In this document: positions 53,919-62,867 of the stretch, in pieces | Layout: each line of letters starts with the position of its first letter | Numbering within the stretch: the first letter of the stretch is position 1 | Assembly: GCA_965207535.1 (NCBI GenBank) | Contig: CBDBMR010000001.1 | Span: forward strand, 62,001 to 126,000 | Direction of reading: 5' to 3' | DNA: 64,000 nucleotides | Source of the DNA: JAJDXO01 sp965207535 | GTDB lineage: Bacteria; Pseudomonadota; Alphaproteobacteria; Rhodospirillales; UBA2165 | Program-made: the position numbers and the translations under genes | The notes under the pieces: model-generated | What the model saw: the letters and a program-made list of their open reading frames with translations, nothing else | Databases searched by the model: none | Told to the model about the DNA's origin: nothing

Positions 53919-54761
53919 GGTCCTGTTGACATTTATCGCATCCAAATGAGCGCCCCGACGAGGCACAGCATGGCCATGTAGGCGGTGACGGTCTTTTCGT
54001 AGCGTGTGGCGATGCGGCGGAAGTGCTTGATCTTGTTGATGAAACATTCGACGACGTGCCTTTCCTTGTAGAGTTCGGGGTCGTACGGCACGGCTTGTGC
54101 CCGCGACGGGTTGGAGGGGATCACCGCCACCATCCCGGCGCTGTCGAGGCGGGCGCGGAAGCGGTTCGCGTCGTAGGCGGTGTCGGCGATCAGGGTCTCG
54201 CCCGGCAGCCCGGCGATCAGCCCCTCGGCCTGGGTGACGTCGCCCACCTGGCCGCCGGTGAGGATGAACCGCAAGGGATTGCCCAGGCCATCGACGGCGA
54301 TGTGGATTTTGCTCGTCAGGCCGCCGCGCGAGCGGCCGATGGCCTGAGCCTGAGCCCCCCTTTTGCGCCGGCGGCATGTTGATGCGCCCGCACGATGGTC
54401 GAATCCACGATCAGGTATTCGAAGTCGGGATCCTCCGCCAAGGCATTGAAAAGACTCTCCCAAACCCCCGCCTTGGCCCACCGCGAAAAGCGCACGTAGA
54501 CGCTGTTCCAGTTGCCGAAGGCGTCCGGCAGATCGCGCCACGGCGAACCCGCCCGGGCGATCCACAGCACGGCGTCCACAAACAGGCGGTTGTCCCGACC
54601 CGTGGAGCCGCGATCCGCCTCTTTGCCCGGAACCAAACCCTTGATCCGGTCCCATTGCATATCCGTCAGTTCCCGTCGAAGCATGACACGCTCCCGCCAG
54701 TTGAAACGGTCTTGCTTGAATCACGCCAACCATGAATAGTCCGTTAATTGTCAACAGGACC
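53919..54761. mobile_element. IS5-family (IS427-like) insertion sequence, copy 2
   Basis: This 843-bp element has the same inverted repeats and CTAG flanks as copy 1 and lacks the 30-bp insertion, so it represents the intact form. It has the same orientation as copy 1. Its right CTAG forms the TAG stop of the EamA transporter gene, exactly as copy 1 does for chrA. Confidence 0.94.
53933..54684 (-). CDS. IS5-family transposase, two-frame gene (copy 2, intact)
   Basis: Frame A starts at ATG 54684 (MLRRELTDMQWDRIKGLVPG) and ends at 54316; frame B ends at 53933. A -1 shift on A-AAA-GGG-GGG (54355-54364) gives a 250-residue DDE transposase with catalytic Asp in IVDSTIV, Asp in IADTAYD and Glu in the ERHVVECFINK block. 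The arrangement is standard for IS427-type elements. Near-identity with copy 1 implies recent movement. Confidence 0.92.
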
Positions 54762-55696
54762 TAGGGCCCGGGCGCCGGGCTGTCGGCAGGCGTGCGCCTC
54801 TTGATCGTTCGGTCCGCGGATTCGCGGCGCGCGACATAGGTGGTGGCGCCGACGATGATCGCGCCGCCGACCCAGGTCCACAGATCGGGGAACTCGGCGA
54901 AAAAGAAATAGCCGATGGCCGCCGCCCAGACCAGGCGGGTGTAGTAAAGCGGTTCGACGGCGCTGACGTCCGAGTATCTGAACGCCTGCACCATCACCAG
55001 ATGAGCGGCGCCGACCAGAAGGCCGATGGCGGCGAGCCACAGTATTTGTTCCAACGTCGGCTGCTGCCAGAACCAGATGGCGAAGGCGAAGGTGATCGGA
55101 ATCTGCAACAGCGCCACATACGCGCCGCAAGCCGCCGGGCTGTCGTACCGTGTGAGAATCTTGGCGAAGATCTTGGTGCCGGCGCTGAAGCACGCGCCGG
55201 CAAGCACGAAGATAAACCCGAGCGAGAATTCTTCGAAGCCCGGCCGGATAATGACCAGCGCGCCGATGGCCCCGATACCCAGCGCCACCCATCGCCGGGG
55301 CCCCACCTGCTCGCCCAGGAACAGGATCGCCGCCAGGGTCAGGAAGAGCGGACCCGTCTGCGCCAGGGCGACGGCGTCTCCGAGCGGGGTCAGGAACAGC
55401 GCGGTGTACCAGGACATCAGCGCCGCCGCGTTGAAGAAGGAGCGGACGAAGTGGATGTGGAACTTGGGCGTCTTCATGGCGCCGATCCCGTTCCGGATCA
55501 GCCAGGGAACGTAGAACAGGAACGAGAAGACGTTCGAGAAGAAGGCGATTTCGGTTGGATGCAGACCTCCGCTGAGCAGGCGGACGATGCCGTGGGAGGC
55601 GGTAAACAAAAAGACCGCGGCCAGCGTGAAGCCGGCCCCGAGCAGGTAGGATTGCCGGGTCCCGGCAGGCGCAACCGTCGGGCCGGTATCGGACAT
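54761..55696 (-). CDS. EamA/DMT-family transporter
   Basis: The 311-residue inner-membrane protein has ten hydrophobic segments in two EamA halves (FTLAAVFLFTASHGIVRLL; VRSFFNAAALMSWYTALFL; second half FIFVLAGACFSAGTKIFAKI). Such proteins export metabolites such as amino acids or nucleosides. The start at 55696 avoids an overlong N-terminus. The stop TAG is supplied by the CTAG at the IS copy 2 edge. Confidence 0.92.
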   Translation of the reverse strand: MSDTGPTVAPAGTRQSYLLGAGFTLAAVFLFTASHGIVRLLSGGLHPTEIAFFSNVFSFLFYVPWLIRNGIGAMKTPKFHIHFVRSFFNAAALMSWYTALFLTPLGDAVALAQTGPLFLTLAAILFLGEQVGPRRWVALGIGAIGALVIIRPGFEEFSLGFIFVLAGACFSAGTKIFAKILTRYDSPAACGAYVALLQIPITFAFAIWFWQQPTLEQILWLAAIGLLVGAAHLVMVQAFRYSDVSAVEPLYYTRLVWAAAIGYFFFAEFPDLWTWVGGAIIVGATTYVARRESADRTIKRRTPADSPAPGP

Positions 55697-55948
55697 GGGC
55701 GCTCCAGGGGTTTCGGGCGCTCGACCGCCCATCGCCATAAGACAGTCCGCCCCGCTCAAAGGCAAGGCCGGCCGGCGTCGGCGCCAGGGATTGCCGGGAG
55801 AGATCGGCGGGAATTGCAGGTCTTACCCGTGATGGCCTCTGGTGTCCCGTGGCGGCTGGCGTCTTGCAGACCCGCGTGGAGGCGGATATCACCTGAGGCG
55901 TTGAATTTCGGGCCAGGGAGCAATAAGGGAGCAACAGGGGAGCAGCAC

Positions 55949-57610
55949 ATGGCGCGCGCCGCCGACATATTGGTCGAGACGTTGGGATTGCACGGGATCG
56001 ACCGGGTCTTCTGCGTTCCCGGCGAGAGCTATCTCGCGGTTATCGATGCCATGTACGACGCCCCCCATATCGACGTCGTGACCACCCGCCACGAGTCGGG
56101 CGCGACCCTGATGGGCGTCGCGGACGGCAAGATGACCGGACGGGCCGGGGTCGCCATGGTCAGCCGGGGGCCCGGCGCGACCAATGCCTCCATCGGCGTT
56201 CACGTCGCGGAGCAGGATGCGGTCCCCCTGGTTCTGTTCATCGGGCAGGTGGCCCGCGCGGACCTCGGCCGTATGGCGTTCCAGGAAGTCGACTACCAGC
56301 GCTTCTTCGGCGGCATGGCCAAGCATGTGGTCGAGGTGACGGATGCCGAACGGCTCCCCGGGGAGGCGGCGAAAGCGTTCCAAATCGCCGAAGGCGGGAC
56401 GCCCGGTCCGGTGGTCGTTTCGCTGCCCGAGGACATGCTGCTCGATGACATAGGCGCGCCGGCGGCGGCGCCCGCGGACAACCATCTGCCTGCGCCCACC
56501 GATGGGCAAATCGCCGGGATCGCCGAGCGGCTCGCCGCCGCCGAGCGCCCGCTGCTGATCGCCGGCGGCCAGATCGACCAGCGCGGCGGGCGGGACGCCC
56601 TGCGGGCGGTCAGCGAGGCGTGGCAAATCCCCGTCGCCGTCGGGTGGCGCCATCAGGACCTGTTCGACAACACCCACCCGAATTTCGCCGCGCACATGGC
56701 TTTCAACATGCCGGCCGATTTCGAGCGGACGTTGAACGAGGCGGACCTTGTCGTGGCAATCGGCTCCCGGCTGGGAGACGTCACCACGCAGGGCTACGCC
56801 GTTCCCAAGGCGCCCAAACCCGACCAGCCGCTGATCCATGTCCACCCGGATGCGGCGCAGCTCGGGCGGGTTTATGAAACCGACCTGGAAGTCAACGCCG
56901 ATGGAACGGCGGTCCTGGAGGCCTTGGCGAAGATGAACGCCAAGCCGGCGCCCGATGGGCGATCGGCCTGGATCGCGCGGGCTCATGATCTGGCGGCGAG
57001 CCGGATGGCGTGGGATTTCCCCCGCGCTGACGACGGGGTGGTGTTCGGAAACGTCATCAAGGGGCTGGCCGGCGCGCTGGATGACGACGCCGTCATCGCC
57101 AACGACGCGGGCAATTTTTCGACCTGGCTGCACCGGTTGTTTCCGTTCAAGCCCACCCACACCTTCCTGGGCGCCGTCGCCGGGGCCATGGGGTTCGGGG
57201 TGCCCGCGGCGGTGGCGGCCGGTCTTCGCCATCCGGACCGGCAAATCGCCTGCCTGGTCGGTGACGGGGGATTTCAGATGACGGGCAACGAGATGTCGGT
57301 GGCCGTCGAGCGCAATCTGCCGATCCGCATCTTCGTCTCCAACAACGGCAGCCTGGGCACCATCCGGCTCTATCAGGAGAAGGACTACCCGGGCCGGACC
57401 ATCGCGACCGATTTGCCCAATCCGGATTTCGCCGCCCTGGGCGCGGCTTTCGGCCTGACGGCGTTCAAGATCGAAACCGAAGACGACGTGGCGCCGGTGA
57501 TCGAAAAGGCGATGGCCGTCGATGGGCCGGTTCTGGTCGAGGTTGCCACCAGCCTCGAATATCTCGCGGCCTATTCCCGCATGTCGGCGCTCAAGGCGGC
57601 GGCGCGATAG
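55949..57610 (+). CDS. Thiamine-diphosphate-dependent enzyme, acetolactate-synthase-like
   Basis: The 553-residue protein has three domains. The N-terminal PYR domain carries the catalytic Glu49 in RHESGATLMG. The middle domain holds an IGSRLGDVTT segment, and the C-terminal PP domain has GDG at 438-440 and NN at 465-466. It is related to acetolactate synthase large subunits but has no small subunit gene nearby, so it may be a decarboxylase or lyase of other 2-keto acids. The ATG at 55949 is preceded by AACAGGGGAG. A much longer frame from 55001 is a shadow of the antisense gene. Confidence 0.92.
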   Translation: MARAADILVETLGLHGIDRVFCVPGESYLAVIDAMYDAPHIDVVTTRHESGATLMGVADGKMTGRAGVAMVSRGPGATNASIGVHVAEQDAVPLVLFIGQVARADLGRMAFQEVDYQRFFGGMAKHVVEVTDAERLPGEAAKAFQIAEGGTPGPVVVSLPEDMLLDDIGAPAAAPADNHLPAPTDGQIAGIAERLAAAERPLLIAGGQIDQRGGRDALRAVSEAWQIPVAVGWRHQDLFDNTHPNFAAHMAFNMPADFERTLNEADLVVAIGSRLGDVTTQGYAVPKAPKPDQPLIHVHPDAAQLGRVYETDLEVNADGTAVLEALAKMNAKPAPDGRSAWIARAHDLAASRMAWDFPRADDGVVFGNVIKGLAGALDDDAVIANDAGNFSTWLHRLFPFKPTHTFLGAVAGAMGFGVPAAVAAGLRHPDRQIACLVGDGGFQMTGNEMSVAVERNLPIRIFVSNNGSLGTIRLYQEKDYPGRTIATDLPNPDFAALGAAFGLTAFKIETEDDVAPVIEKAMAVDGPVLVEVATSLEYLAAYSRMSALKAAAR

Positions 57611-57653
57611 TAAGGCGGCCCTCCGTCATTCGAAGGACCGCCGGTTAATCCTC

Positions 57654-58106
57654 CTAATCGGCTTTGAGTCCGGCGAGCACCTGGTCGAGACAATTGAACG
57701 AACTGGCCCAGCCGTCACCGTGGGCGTCACGGCCCTCGATCTCGGCAAAACCTTCATGGACCAGTTGAATCACCGTTTGGCCGCCTCTGGCTTCGAAATC
57801 GATGGTGACCCGGGTGGCGGGGCCGGGTTCGCCGTCGGCCTCCCACGCCCAGGTGAAGGCGAGACGTTCATTGGCAATCAACTCGGTGTATTTGCCCTGG
57901 ACCCAATGGTCGCTTTCGGGACCGCGCATACAGGTCCGAAATCCGCCGCCGACCTCGACGGTGAATTCGGATTCGGGAATGTGAAACCCCTCCGGGCCCC
58001 ACCATCGGACGATCTGTTCGGGCTCCGTGAATGCCCGAAAGACGAGATCGACGGGTGCATCGAAGGTGCGCTCCATGCGCAGGACGGTGTCGGCATCATT
58101 CGTCAT
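57654..58106 (-). CDS. SRPBCC/AHSA1-family protein
   Basis: The 150-residue protein has the START-like helix-grip fold: ERTFDAPVDLVFRAFTEPEQ, then VRWWGPEGF and the C-terminal GDGWASSFNCLDQVLAGL. It is an ATPase-independent AHSA1-like hydrophobic-ligand protein. It overlaps the upstream ArsR gene by 11 bp, the common arsR-AHSA1 pairing. Confidence 0.93.
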   Translation of the reverse strand: MTNDADTVLRMERTFDAPVDLVFRAFTEPEQIVRWWGPEGFHIPESEFTVEVGGGFRTCMRGPESDHWVQGKYTELIANERLAFTWAWEADGEPGPATRVTIDFEARGGQTVIQLVHEGFAEIEGRDAHGDGWASSFNCLDQVLAGLKAD

Positions 58107-58470
58107 TTCCGGGCCTCTTGCCTGGGCGGCGGTCATCCTTTTCCTCCTCGGTTTTCTGGACGTTCTGCAGGTAGTGGGCGAGGGCGTCGAACTGGTCGTC
58201 CCAGAACTTCCGGTATTCGGCGATCCAGTCAGCCGCCAGTTTCAGCTTCTCGGGCCGGAGGCGGCAGCGACGCCATTGGGCGTCCTTGTGACGGGTGATG
58301 AGTTCGGCGCTCTCGAGCACCTTCAGATGCCGGGAGATCGCCGGCATGGAGATATGGAACGGTTCGGCAAGTTCGCCGACCGAGGCATCTCCGGTCGCCA
58401 GCCGGGCGAGTATGGCCCGCCGCGTCGGATCGGCGAGGGCCTGAAAGGTGGCATCGAGGGGCTCGGACAT
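58096..58470 (-). CDS. ArsR-family transcriptional regulator
   Basis: This winged helix-turn-helix repressor of 124 residues contains FQALADPTRRAILARLATGD and recognition-helix block ISMPAISRHLKVLESAELI. It lacks the Cys-rich metal site of ArsR, so a non-metal ligand is likely. It overlaps the AHSA1-like gene and lies just downstream of a 38-bp palindrome that is its probable operator. Confidence 0.95.
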   Translation of the reverse strand: MSEPLDATFQALADPTRRAILARLATGDASVGELAEPFHISMPAISRHLKVLESAELITRHKDAQWRRCRLRPEKLKLAADWIAEYRKFWDDQFDALAHYLQNVQKTEEEKDDRRPGKRPGNDE

Positions 58471-58473
58471 TTG

Positions 58474-58511
58474 TATTTAACCAACTCATTAATTAATGAA
58501 TTAGTTAAATA
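58474..58511. promoter_or_regulatory. 38-bp AT-rich palindrome, probable ArsR operator
   Basis: Two half-sites of 19 bp (TATTTAACCAACTCATTAA and its near-perfect complement) meet at the centre with only two mismatches per arm. The site starts 3 bp upstream of the arsR start codon and so overlaps its promoter, as expected for autorepression. Its low GC stands out from both sides. Confidence 0.8.
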
Positions 58512-58672
58512 CAGAATTGCCATGGATGCGTCAACAAGGAAATGTCGGTGCCGGGATTGGGCCCGGCGTTCGAATTGGTATACTGGTTGGTACACTGGCG
58601 CCATTCATCGAAAATTTCTTTCGGAGCCCGAACCTCAGGCGACGTCGGGCCACCCAGGAGGGGGAATCATTA

Positions 58673-59569
58673 ATGGATACACGGACGATCGGGGTAATCA
58701 GCCCCGGTGACATGGGACATGTTGTCGGCGGGGTGCTCAACGGCCAGGGGCATCGGGTGCTGACCGTATTGACCGGCCGGAGCGAACTCACCAAGGAACG
58801 TGCCGGGCGATCGAATATGGAGGATGCCGGCAATCTCGGAAGCCTTGTTCAAGAGGCTTCGATCGTGCTCTCCATCATGCCGCCCGAAAACGCCCTCGGG
58901 TTTGCGGCCGATGCGGCGGCGGCGATGTCGGCAACGGGCGCCCGGCCGCTGTTCGTGGACTGCAACGCCGTTTCGCCGGCGACGACGCTCGCGATGGCCG
59001 AGGCCATGAGCGGCGCCGGTGCGGATTTCGTGAAGGTGGGGATTATCGGTCCGCCGCCCGGCCGCGGCCCCAAGACGAGGTTCTATGCCGGCGGGGCGTC
59101 GGTAAACGAAATCGCGTTCATGGACGGCGACGCCGTTTCCGTCATCGACATGGGATCGGAGATCACCCGGGCCGCCGCCATCAAGATGTGCTACGCGGGA
59201 ATGACCAAGGGCAAGATGACGCTCCACACCGCGGCACTGCTCGCCGGCGAATTGCTGGGTGTCGGCGAGGAATTGCAGGCGGAGTTTTCGAAAAGCCAGA
59301 AGGCCGATTGGGAAATGATGAACGCCCGGGTGCCGTTCTACGCTTGCGATGCCGGCCGCTGGTCCGGGGAAATGGATCAGATTTCCGAAACCTTCGGCGC
59401 CGCCGGCATCACGCCCAATCTGCACAAGGGGGCCGCGGATGTCTTTCGGCTGCTCGATTCATCGCCATTGGGGGTGGAAACTCGCGAAACGTTGGATAAA
59501 TCGAGAACCTTGCAGCAAACCCTCGACATCTACGCGGAAACCGTGGCCGGGCGGAAGGCTGCGGAGTAG
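58673..59569 (+). CDS. NAD(P)-dependent oxidoreductase, 6PGDH/beta-hydroxyacid-dehydrogenase-like
   Basis: The 298-residue protein has a Rossmann fold at its start (TIGVISPGDMGHVVGGVL) and an all-helical second domain with DUF1932-like sequence (AAIKMCYAGMTKGKMTLHTAAL). The glycine motif is S-P-G-D-M-G, as in the DUF1932 group, and the active-site Lys is in the AAIKMCYAGMTKG block. AGGAGG lies 11 nt before the ATG. It is divergent from the arsR operon. Substrate is a hydroxyacid of unknown identity. Confidence 0.88.
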   Translation: MDTRTIGVISPGDMGHVVGGVLNGQGHRVLTVLTGRSELTKERAGRSNMEDAGNLGSLVQEASIVLSIMPPENALGFAADAAAAMSATGARPLFVDCNAVSPATTLAMAEAMSGAGADFVKVGIIGPPPGRGPKTRFYAGGASVNEIAFMDGDAVSVIDMGSEITRAAAIKMCYAGMTKGKMTLHTAALLAGELLGVGEELQAEFSKSQKADWEMMNARVPFYACDAGRWSGEMDQISETFGAAGITPNLHKGAADVFRLLDSSPLGVETRETLDKSRTLQQTLDIYAETVAGRKAAE

Positions 59570-59711
59570 AATTTGCGGACGCACCTGTCCGAATTTCGGT
59601 CAGCGTACCGAATTGGCTCGTAGTATCGGGGCGTCTTGACTATAAGGGCGCCCGCGCGAAGGCGGCGAATGCCGCCGGGACACGATAGGGAATTCGAAGG
59701 GGAACACGATC

Positions 59712-60329
59712 ATGGATATGAGCGGTGAATACACCATCCCGGCGCCACGCGAGAAGGTATGGGAGGCGCTCAACGACCCGGAGGTTCTCAAGCAGTGCAT
59801 CGACGGCTGCCATAGCCTCGAAAAGGCGTCGGATACCGAGTTCCAGGCGAAGGTGACGGCGAAGGTCGGGCCGGTAAAGGCCACCTTCAACGGCAAGGTC
59901 AATCTCTCGGATATCGACCCGCCCAACGGCTATACCATCTCCGGCGAGGGCCAGGGCGGAGTCGCGGGATTCGCCAAGGGCGGCGCCCAGGTCAAGCTTT
60001 CGGGCGAGGGCAACGAGACGGTCCTGACCTACGAAGCCAATGCGGAGGTAGGGGGAAAGTTGGCGAGCGTCGGCAGCCGGCTGGTCCTCGGCGTCGCCAA
60101 GAAGACCGCCGATGATTTCTTCTCCAAATTCAGCGACATTGTCGGTGGCGGGGCAGAAGCGGCAGAAGCGGCCGAGGCGCCCGCCGCGCCCGACGAGGCA
60201 GCAGCGGCGGCTCCCGAACCCGATTCCGCCCCGGCCGGACAGCCGAAAGCCGGGGTTTCGCCGGCCGTCTGGGTGGTCGGGGCCATCGTGGTGATAGCCG
60301 TGGCGGCCTGGCTCCTCGGCGGCGGTTGA
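59712..60329 (+). CDS. CoxG-family (carbon monoxide dehydrogenase subunit G-like) protein
   Basis: The 205-residue protein has an N-terminal SRPBCC/CoxG domain: GEYTIPAPREKVWEALNDPE, PEVLKQCIDGC, then the GQGGVAGFAKGGAQVKLS block. This is followed by an Ala/Pro-rich linker (about 150-180) and a C-terminal membrane anchor (AVWVVGAIVVIAVAAWLLG). CoxG helps mature or membrane-tether molybdenum hydroxylases. No cox or other Mo-hydroxylase genes are in the window. Confidence 0.92.
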   Translation: MDMSGEYTIPAPREKVWEALNDPEVLKQCIDGCHSLEKASDTEFQAKVTAKVGPVKATFNGKVNLSDIDPPNGYTISGEGQGGVAGFAKGGAQVKLSGEGNETVLTYEANAEVGGKLASVGSRLVLGVAKKTADDFFSKFSDIVGGGAEAAEAAEAPAAPDEAAAAAPEPDSAPAGQPKAGVSPAVWVVGAIVVIAVAAWLLGGG

Positions 60330-60718
60330 TCGGCCTCCAGAGCCGAACCATTAAAAAAACCGTCGTAAGCGGCTGAATTGTCACGATAAGTTTATTTGGA
60401 GTTCAGGCAAGGAATCCGATTTTGCTTGATTTTTGACCGGTTATTCTATAGCATTACGACCATCGAACGGCTGGGGTTGCCGCTTTTGGGACCCTTTGCC
60501 GTCGGGGGCCTGACAAGAAATGTGGGCCAAACGGCATGTTGCTTCGTATGGAGGATGTGACCCATGAGACGAATTTGTCACCTCAGTCCCGAATAGGCAC
60601 CGGTTTCCCGAGAAAACGGGGAACGACATTTTGTCGCCGAGTGTGAACTCGGTGACAGAAGCCACCACCACCGGCGGATTAAACTCCGCGGAACGTGACG
60701 CGGGAAAGGATAACGACA
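60330..60718 (+). promoter_or_regulatory. Long structured leader of rpoH
   Basis: This stretch of 389 bp without a gene precedes the sigma factor. A possible promoter lies at about 60421-60453 (TTGCTT, then TCTATA after 17 bp). Two hairpins follow: 60603-60624 (GTTTCCCG with CGGGGAAC) and 60633-60656 (ten-base stem GTCGCCGAGT, loop GTGA). The second ends 62 bp before the start codon. AAAGGA lies 8 nt before the ATG at 60719. A post-transcriptional or heat-responsive leader is possible. Confidence 0.5.
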
Positions 60719-61591
60719 ATGAGGGCAATTACTTTACCGGTTGTATCCGAGGGACCCGGACTTGCCCGGTACCTCAATGAAATCAAGAAGTTTCCGTTGC
60801 TGACGGCCGATGAGGAATACATGCTCGCCGAGCGGTTTCGCGAGCACGGCGAAGTCGAGGCGGCGCATCAGCTTGTGACCAGCCACCTTCGCCTGGTCGC
60901 CAAGATCGCCATGCAGTATCGCGGCTACGGATTGCCGGTTTCGGACCTTATTTCCGAAGGCAATATCGGCCTGATGAAGGCGGTGAAGAAGTTCGAACCG
61001 GAACGGGGTTTCCGGCTGTCGACCTACGCCATGTGGTGGATCAAGGCATCGGTCACCGAACATGTCCTGCGCTCATGGTCATTGGTCAAATTGGGCACCA
61101 TGGCGGCTCAGAAAAAGCTGTTTTTCAGCTTGCGCAAGGCGAAGGCCCGTCTTCAGATCCTTGATGCGGGAGAGCTTGATCCCGAGCAGGCGGAAGCCCT
61201 GGCCAAGCAGTTCGGCCTCTCCGCCGACGATATACTCAACATGAACCGCCGCATGTCGGCCCGGGACTATTCCCTCAATGCGCCGGTTTCCGAGGACGGC
61301 GACAGCGTCGAGTTCATGGATACCCTGGTTGACGAAAGCCCGTCGCCCGAAGCCATTGTCGCTGAGCGCGAAGAGGCTGGTATCCGCAACGAAATGCTGC
61401 AGGCCGCTCTTGCCGAATTGCCCGAGCGGGAGCGGCACATATTCGTCGAGCGCCGGCTCACGGATGACCCGGTGACGCTTGAGCAACTGGGCGAGGAATA
61501 CGGCATCAGCCGCGAACGTGTCCGGCAGCTGGAAGTGCGGGCGTTCGAGAAGGTTCAGAAGGCGGTCATCCAGTCCGCCCGCGCCGCCTAG
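60719..61591 (+). CDS. rpoH: RNA polymerase sigma-32 factor RpoH
   Basis: The 290-residue heat-shock sigma factor has region 1.2/2 (LARYLNEIKKFPLLTADEE, then SEGNIGLMKAVKKFEPERGF), the RpoH box QKKLFFSLR at 131-139, region 4 (PERERHIFVERRL) and the final helix-turn-helix ISRERVRQLEVRAF. The Shine-Dalgarno favours the ATG at 60719 over the GTG at 60695. It directs chaperone and protease genes under heat or envelope stress. Confidence 0.97.
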   Translation: MRAITLPVVSEGPGLARYLNEIKKFPLLTADEEYMLAERFREHGEVEAAHQLVTSHLRLVAKIAMQYRGYGLPVSDLISEGNIGLMKAVKKFEPERGFRLSTYAMWWIKASVTEHVLRSWSLVKLGTMAAQKKLFFSLRKAKARLQILDAGELDPEQAEALAKQFGLSADDILNMNRRMSARDYSLNAPVSEDGDSVEFMDTLVDESPSPEAIVAEREEAGIRNEMLQAALAELPERERHIFVERRLTDDPVTLEQLGEEYGISRERVRQLEVRAFEKVQKAVIQSARAA

Positions 61592-61595
61592 GAAA

Positions 61596-61629
61596 AAAGT
61601 CGGACACACCATAAAGTCGGACACACCAC
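61596..61629. repeat. Tandem 17-bp repeat just after rpoH
   Basis: AAAGTCGGACACACCAT is followed directly by the same unit ending in C, 16 of 17 bases identical. It starts 5 bp after the rpoH stop and lies before a terminator at 61662-61692. Its role is not evident. Confidence 0.7.
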
Positions 61630-61661
61630 TTGACGCCCTGAAATCATTGACCTAAATGACT

Positions 61662-61692
61662 GGCGCTCTCAGCAAGAGGGCGCCGGTTTTTT
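61662..61692 (+). terminator. Rho-independent terminator of rpoH
   Basis: A nine-pair stem (GGCGCTCTC with GAGGGCGCC, one G-T pair) and a five-base loop are followed by GGTTTTTT. It lies 71 bp after the rpoH stop and separates it from the ABC operon. The remaining DNA to 61903 shows no gene, only the promoter region for the ABC genes. Confidence 0.85.
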
Positions 61693-61903
61693 GTGCCGGC
61701 GTCCGTGAATCGAGACCAATTCGAACGACTGATCCTCGGGCCGGGAGTGTGCCCCGATCCAATTGGATCGTCGAAGAGAATGGTGAACGACCCGGATATT
61801 GCTGGTGCAGGTTTGGGGCAGCACGCCCGCCGTTCACGCGAAATTGTCGGAACGTGTGCGGGACACTGGTTAGATTGACGCCGTTTGGGAGGTGGCAAAA
61901 GAG

Positions 61904-62848
61904 ATGTCTGAACAAGCTCCGATGATTGCGTTGGAGAACCTGACCAAGCGGTTTGGTCCCTTTACCGCGGTCGACAATATTTCCTTGAACGTTTCCAAGG
62001 GCGAGGTGCTGGGATTTTTGGGGCCCAACGGCGCCGGCAAGTCGACCACCATGCGTATGGTCACCGGGTACCTGCCCATCACATCCGGCGCCGCCGGCGT
62101 ATGCGGATTTGATGTGGCCACCCAGCCCCTGGAGGCCCGTCGGCGGGTCGGGTACCTGCCCGAAGGCGCGCCGCTCTACGGCGACATGGCGACCCGAAAC
62201 TTCCTTGGCTTTATTGCCGATGCCCGCGGGTTCACGGGCGCCGACAAGACGGATCGGGTCGACCACGCGGTAAGGCGTCTGGCCCTCGAAAGTGTGGTCA
62301 ATCAGCCCATCGACACGCTCTCCAAGGGCTATAAGCGCCGTGTCGGCCTGGCGCAGGCCATTTTGCACGACCCGGATGTGCTGATCCTCGATGAGCCGAC
62401 CGATGGTCTCGATCCGAACCAGAAGCATCAGGTGCGCGAACTCATTCAGGAGATGGCGGCGGAGAAGGCAATCGTCATCTCCACCCACATTCTGGAAGAG
62501 GTGACGGCGGTTTGTTCCCGCGCAACCATCATCGCGCGCGGCAAGATCGTGTTCGACGGCACACCGGATGAACTTCAAAGCAAGGCGCCGCATCATAACG
62601 CGGTTGCGGTGCGTCTCTCGAATGCCGATGGTACGGCCATCCGCGACGCGCTTGCCGGCTTGCCGGATGTTGAGCGGGTCGAACAGCCAAACGGCGCTCC
62701 CACCCTGTTGGTCATTCCCAAGAACGGCGCGTCCATAGTCGAACAGGTCGGCGGACTTGTCCGTGATCGCGGCGCGGAGGTGGATGAGCTCTATGTGGAG
62801 CGCGGCCACTTGGACGACGTTTTCCGCCAGCTGACGCTGTCCGAATAA
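61904..62848 (+). CDS. Gld-type ABC transporter ATP-binding protein
   Basis: This ATPase of 314 residues starts at ATG 61904; GTG 61892 overlaps the GGGAGG site. Walker A is GPNGAGKSTT, signature LSKGYKRRVGLAQAI with K replacing the second G of LSGG, and Walker B VLILDEPTDGLDPNQ. The LSKG signature and order ATPase, ABC-2 permease, GldG-like protein match the alphaproteobacterial operon related to Flavobacterium gldAFG. Substrate is not known; motility is not implied in this lineage. Confidence 0.92.
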   Translation: MSEQAPMIALENLTKRFGPFTAVDNISLNVSKGEVLGFLGPNGAGKSTTMRMVTGYLPITSGAAGVCGFDVATQPLEARRRVGYLPEGAPLYGDMATRNFLGFIADARGFTGADKTDRVDHAVRRLALESVVNQPIDTLSKGYKRRVGLAQAILHDPDVLILDEPTDGLDPNQKHQVRELIQEMAAEKAIVISTHILEEVTAVCSRATIIARGKIVFDGTPDELQSKAPHHNAVAVRLSNADGTAIRDALAGLPDVERVEQPNGAPTLLVIPKNGASIVEQVGGLVRDRGAEVDELYVERGHLDDVFRQLTLSE

Positions 62849-62867
62849 GCGGGTCCGGGAGAAAAAA

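Noticed and set aside
55001..55948. An N-terminal extension of the ThDP enzyme
   Set aside because: It is the antisense of the EamA transporter gene; family homology begins at 55949.
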